DNA from: JBGTCD01 sp041749015
GTDB taxonomy: Bacteria > Bacteroidota > Bacteroidia > Cytophagales > Cyclobacteriaceae
NCBI GenBank assembly: GCA_041749015.1
Contig: JBGTCD010000022.1
Coordinates: 1 to 26,419, forward strand
Direction: 5' to 3'
Length of the DNA stretch: 26,419 bases
Shown piece after piece: positions 25,661 through 26,419 of this stretch (the first letter of the stretch is position 1; each line of letters starts with the position of its first letter). The translations under genes were made by a program, and so were the position numbers. The notes under the pieces were generated by a model. It saw nothing but the letters and a program-made list of their open reading frames with translations. It made no database searches and was not told the origin of the DNA.

Positions 25661-26392
25661 CTAAAATTTCAACCTTTTAAAAATAGGTTCTGGGATGCTC
25701 CTTATCACCCACATGATCAGGCGCCAAATACCTTTGATGTATACCACATTTTTCTTTTTCCTTATGCCATTTAAAATGGCTTTGGCCACTTGGTCAGGTT
25801 CTGCGGTCAATGGACCGGGAGTATTGATTCCCGCAATCATTTTGGTTTTAACAAAACCAGGCTTTATGGTGATTACATGTACCCCGGCTTTAAAGAGCCT
25901 GTTGCGAAGCCCCGACAAATAAGTAGAAAATCCTGCTTTGGCCGAACCATACAAGTAATTGCTCTGCCGGCCTCTTTCTCCTGCCACCGAACTGATACCT
26001 GCTATCACACCATGTTTTCTTTGTTCAAAATCAAGGGCGATTATCTCCAGGATACCCACAGCACCATTGAAATTGGTGGTAATTACCTTTGCAGATTCGA
26101 CCGGGTCGTTTTGAGCAGTAGCCTGATCGCCAAGGTACCCGAATGCACAAAGCACAGCATCCGGCTTTTCAGGCAAGTTCTCATAAAATTGAGAGTGGCT
26201 TTTAGAATCAAAGGCATCAAAGATGCAGATATGGACCTTTGCATCAAAACGGATCTCCAGGTCTGACTTCAGTGCTTCAAGTTTGTCATTATTTCTCCCT
26301 GCCAGTATCAGGTTTATTTGTTTTTTGGCAGCCTCCGCAGCTACTGCTTCCGCTATATCACTATTGGCACCAAGAATGAGTAAAATTTTCAT
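25661..26392 (-). CDS. Short-chain dehydrogenase/reductase, DprE2-like
   Basis: 243 aa from ATG 26392 (MKILLILGANSDIAEAV); the frame is open 8 codons further up, but the family starts here. Nucleotide-binding GANSDIA (8-14) and catalytic Ser135, Tyr148 and Lys152 (SSVAGERGRQSNYLYGSAK) are present. From memory it resembles mycobacterial DprE2 beyond general SDR features: IFDAFDSKSH, CAFGYLGD, SSVAGER, PGFVKTKM and an ending IRSIPEPIFKRLKF. DprE2 is the keto-reductase half of the decaprenyl-phospho-ribose epimerase. Many Bacteroidota carry similar pairs of uncertain substrate. The gene sits 101 bases upstream of the lipoprotein esterase on the same strand. Confidence 0.88.
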   Translation of the reverse strand: MKILLILGANSDIAEAVAAEAAKKQINLILAGRNNDKLEALKSDLEIRFDAKVHICIFDAFDSKSHSQFYENLPEKPDAVLCAFGYLGDQATAQNDPVESAKVITTNFNGAVGILEIIALDFEQRKHGVIAGISSVAGERGRQSNYLYGSAKAGFSTYLSGLRNRLFKAGVHVITIKPGFVKTKMIAGINTPGPLTAEPDQVAKAILNGIRKKKNVVYIKGIWRLIMWVIRSIPEPIFKRLKF

Positions 26393-26396
26393 AGAT

Positions 26397-26419
26397 CTAA
26401 GTTTTGTGCAGCTCAAGTC
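26397..26419 (-). CDS. Possible last codons of an upstream minus-strand gene
   Basis: Read on the minus strand, CTT GAG CTG CAC AAA ACT TAG gives LELHKT and a stop at 26397-26399, only 4 bases before the ATG of the SDR gene. A preceding gene ending this close would be normal for an operon; a DprE1-like oxidase is the natural candidate if the SDR is DprE2-like. Seven codons cannot prove it. Confidence 0.25.

Overview
The window looks like chromosomal DNA of a member of the Bacteroidota, most likely a Cytophagales-type glider. The evidence is the combination of type IX secretion (T9SS) C-terminal sorting domains of both kinds (type A with VYPNP, type B gliding-motility CTD), a PorP/SprF family protein, lipoproteins with acidic residues after the lipobox Cys, and TAnnTTTG-type -7 promoter boxes. 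No tRNA, rRNA, CRISPR array or intact insertion sequence was seen.

Layout. (1) 1-155: 3' end of an unidentified gene, then a strong terminator. (2) 663-1769 (-): a two-FAS1-domain lipoprotein with its own promoter and terminator. (3) 2284-9122 (+): a tightly packed, often overlapping run of seven genes: a stand-alone response regulator, an initiating sugar-phosphate transferase carrying an inactive receiver-like domain, two GT2 and two GT4 glycosyltransferases, and a secreted propeller-like protein. This is a polysaccharide or lipid-linked glycan assembly operon, but it has no flippase, polymerase or export gene in view. The first GT4 gene is interrupted by an in-frame TGA after residue 328; 54 further coherent codons follow and end in a 4-nt overlap with the next gene. 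(4) 9223-15898 (+): a 1760-aa secreted esterase with about 15 PKD repeats and a type B T9SS CTD, 4 nt upstream of a PorP/SprF protein fused to a SPOR-like domain. (5) 16215-24281 (+): a 2309-aa secreted protein with an esterase domain, FN3 domains, a PA14 domain, an SGNH esterase domain inserted inside an FN3 domain, and a type A T9SS CTD, followed by a membrane-anchored SGNH protein. (6) 24402-26419 (-): a surface lipoprotein esterase paralogous to the first one, then a DprE2-like short-chain reductase at the window edge.

How it may fit together (inference): a phosphorelay-linked glycan assembly operon lies beside a set of surface esterases. Three are alpha/beta hydrolases delivered by three different routes (type B CTD, type A CTD, lipoprotein) and two are SGNH domains. 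They could trim or modify ester groups on the cell's own glycan or on an external polysaccharide. The most notable features are the pseudo-receiver/sugar-transferase fusion next to a true receiver, the SGNH-in-FN3 nesting, the nonsense codon in the GT4 gene, the PorP/SprF-SPOR fusion, and large palindromes at a promoter and between convergent genes.
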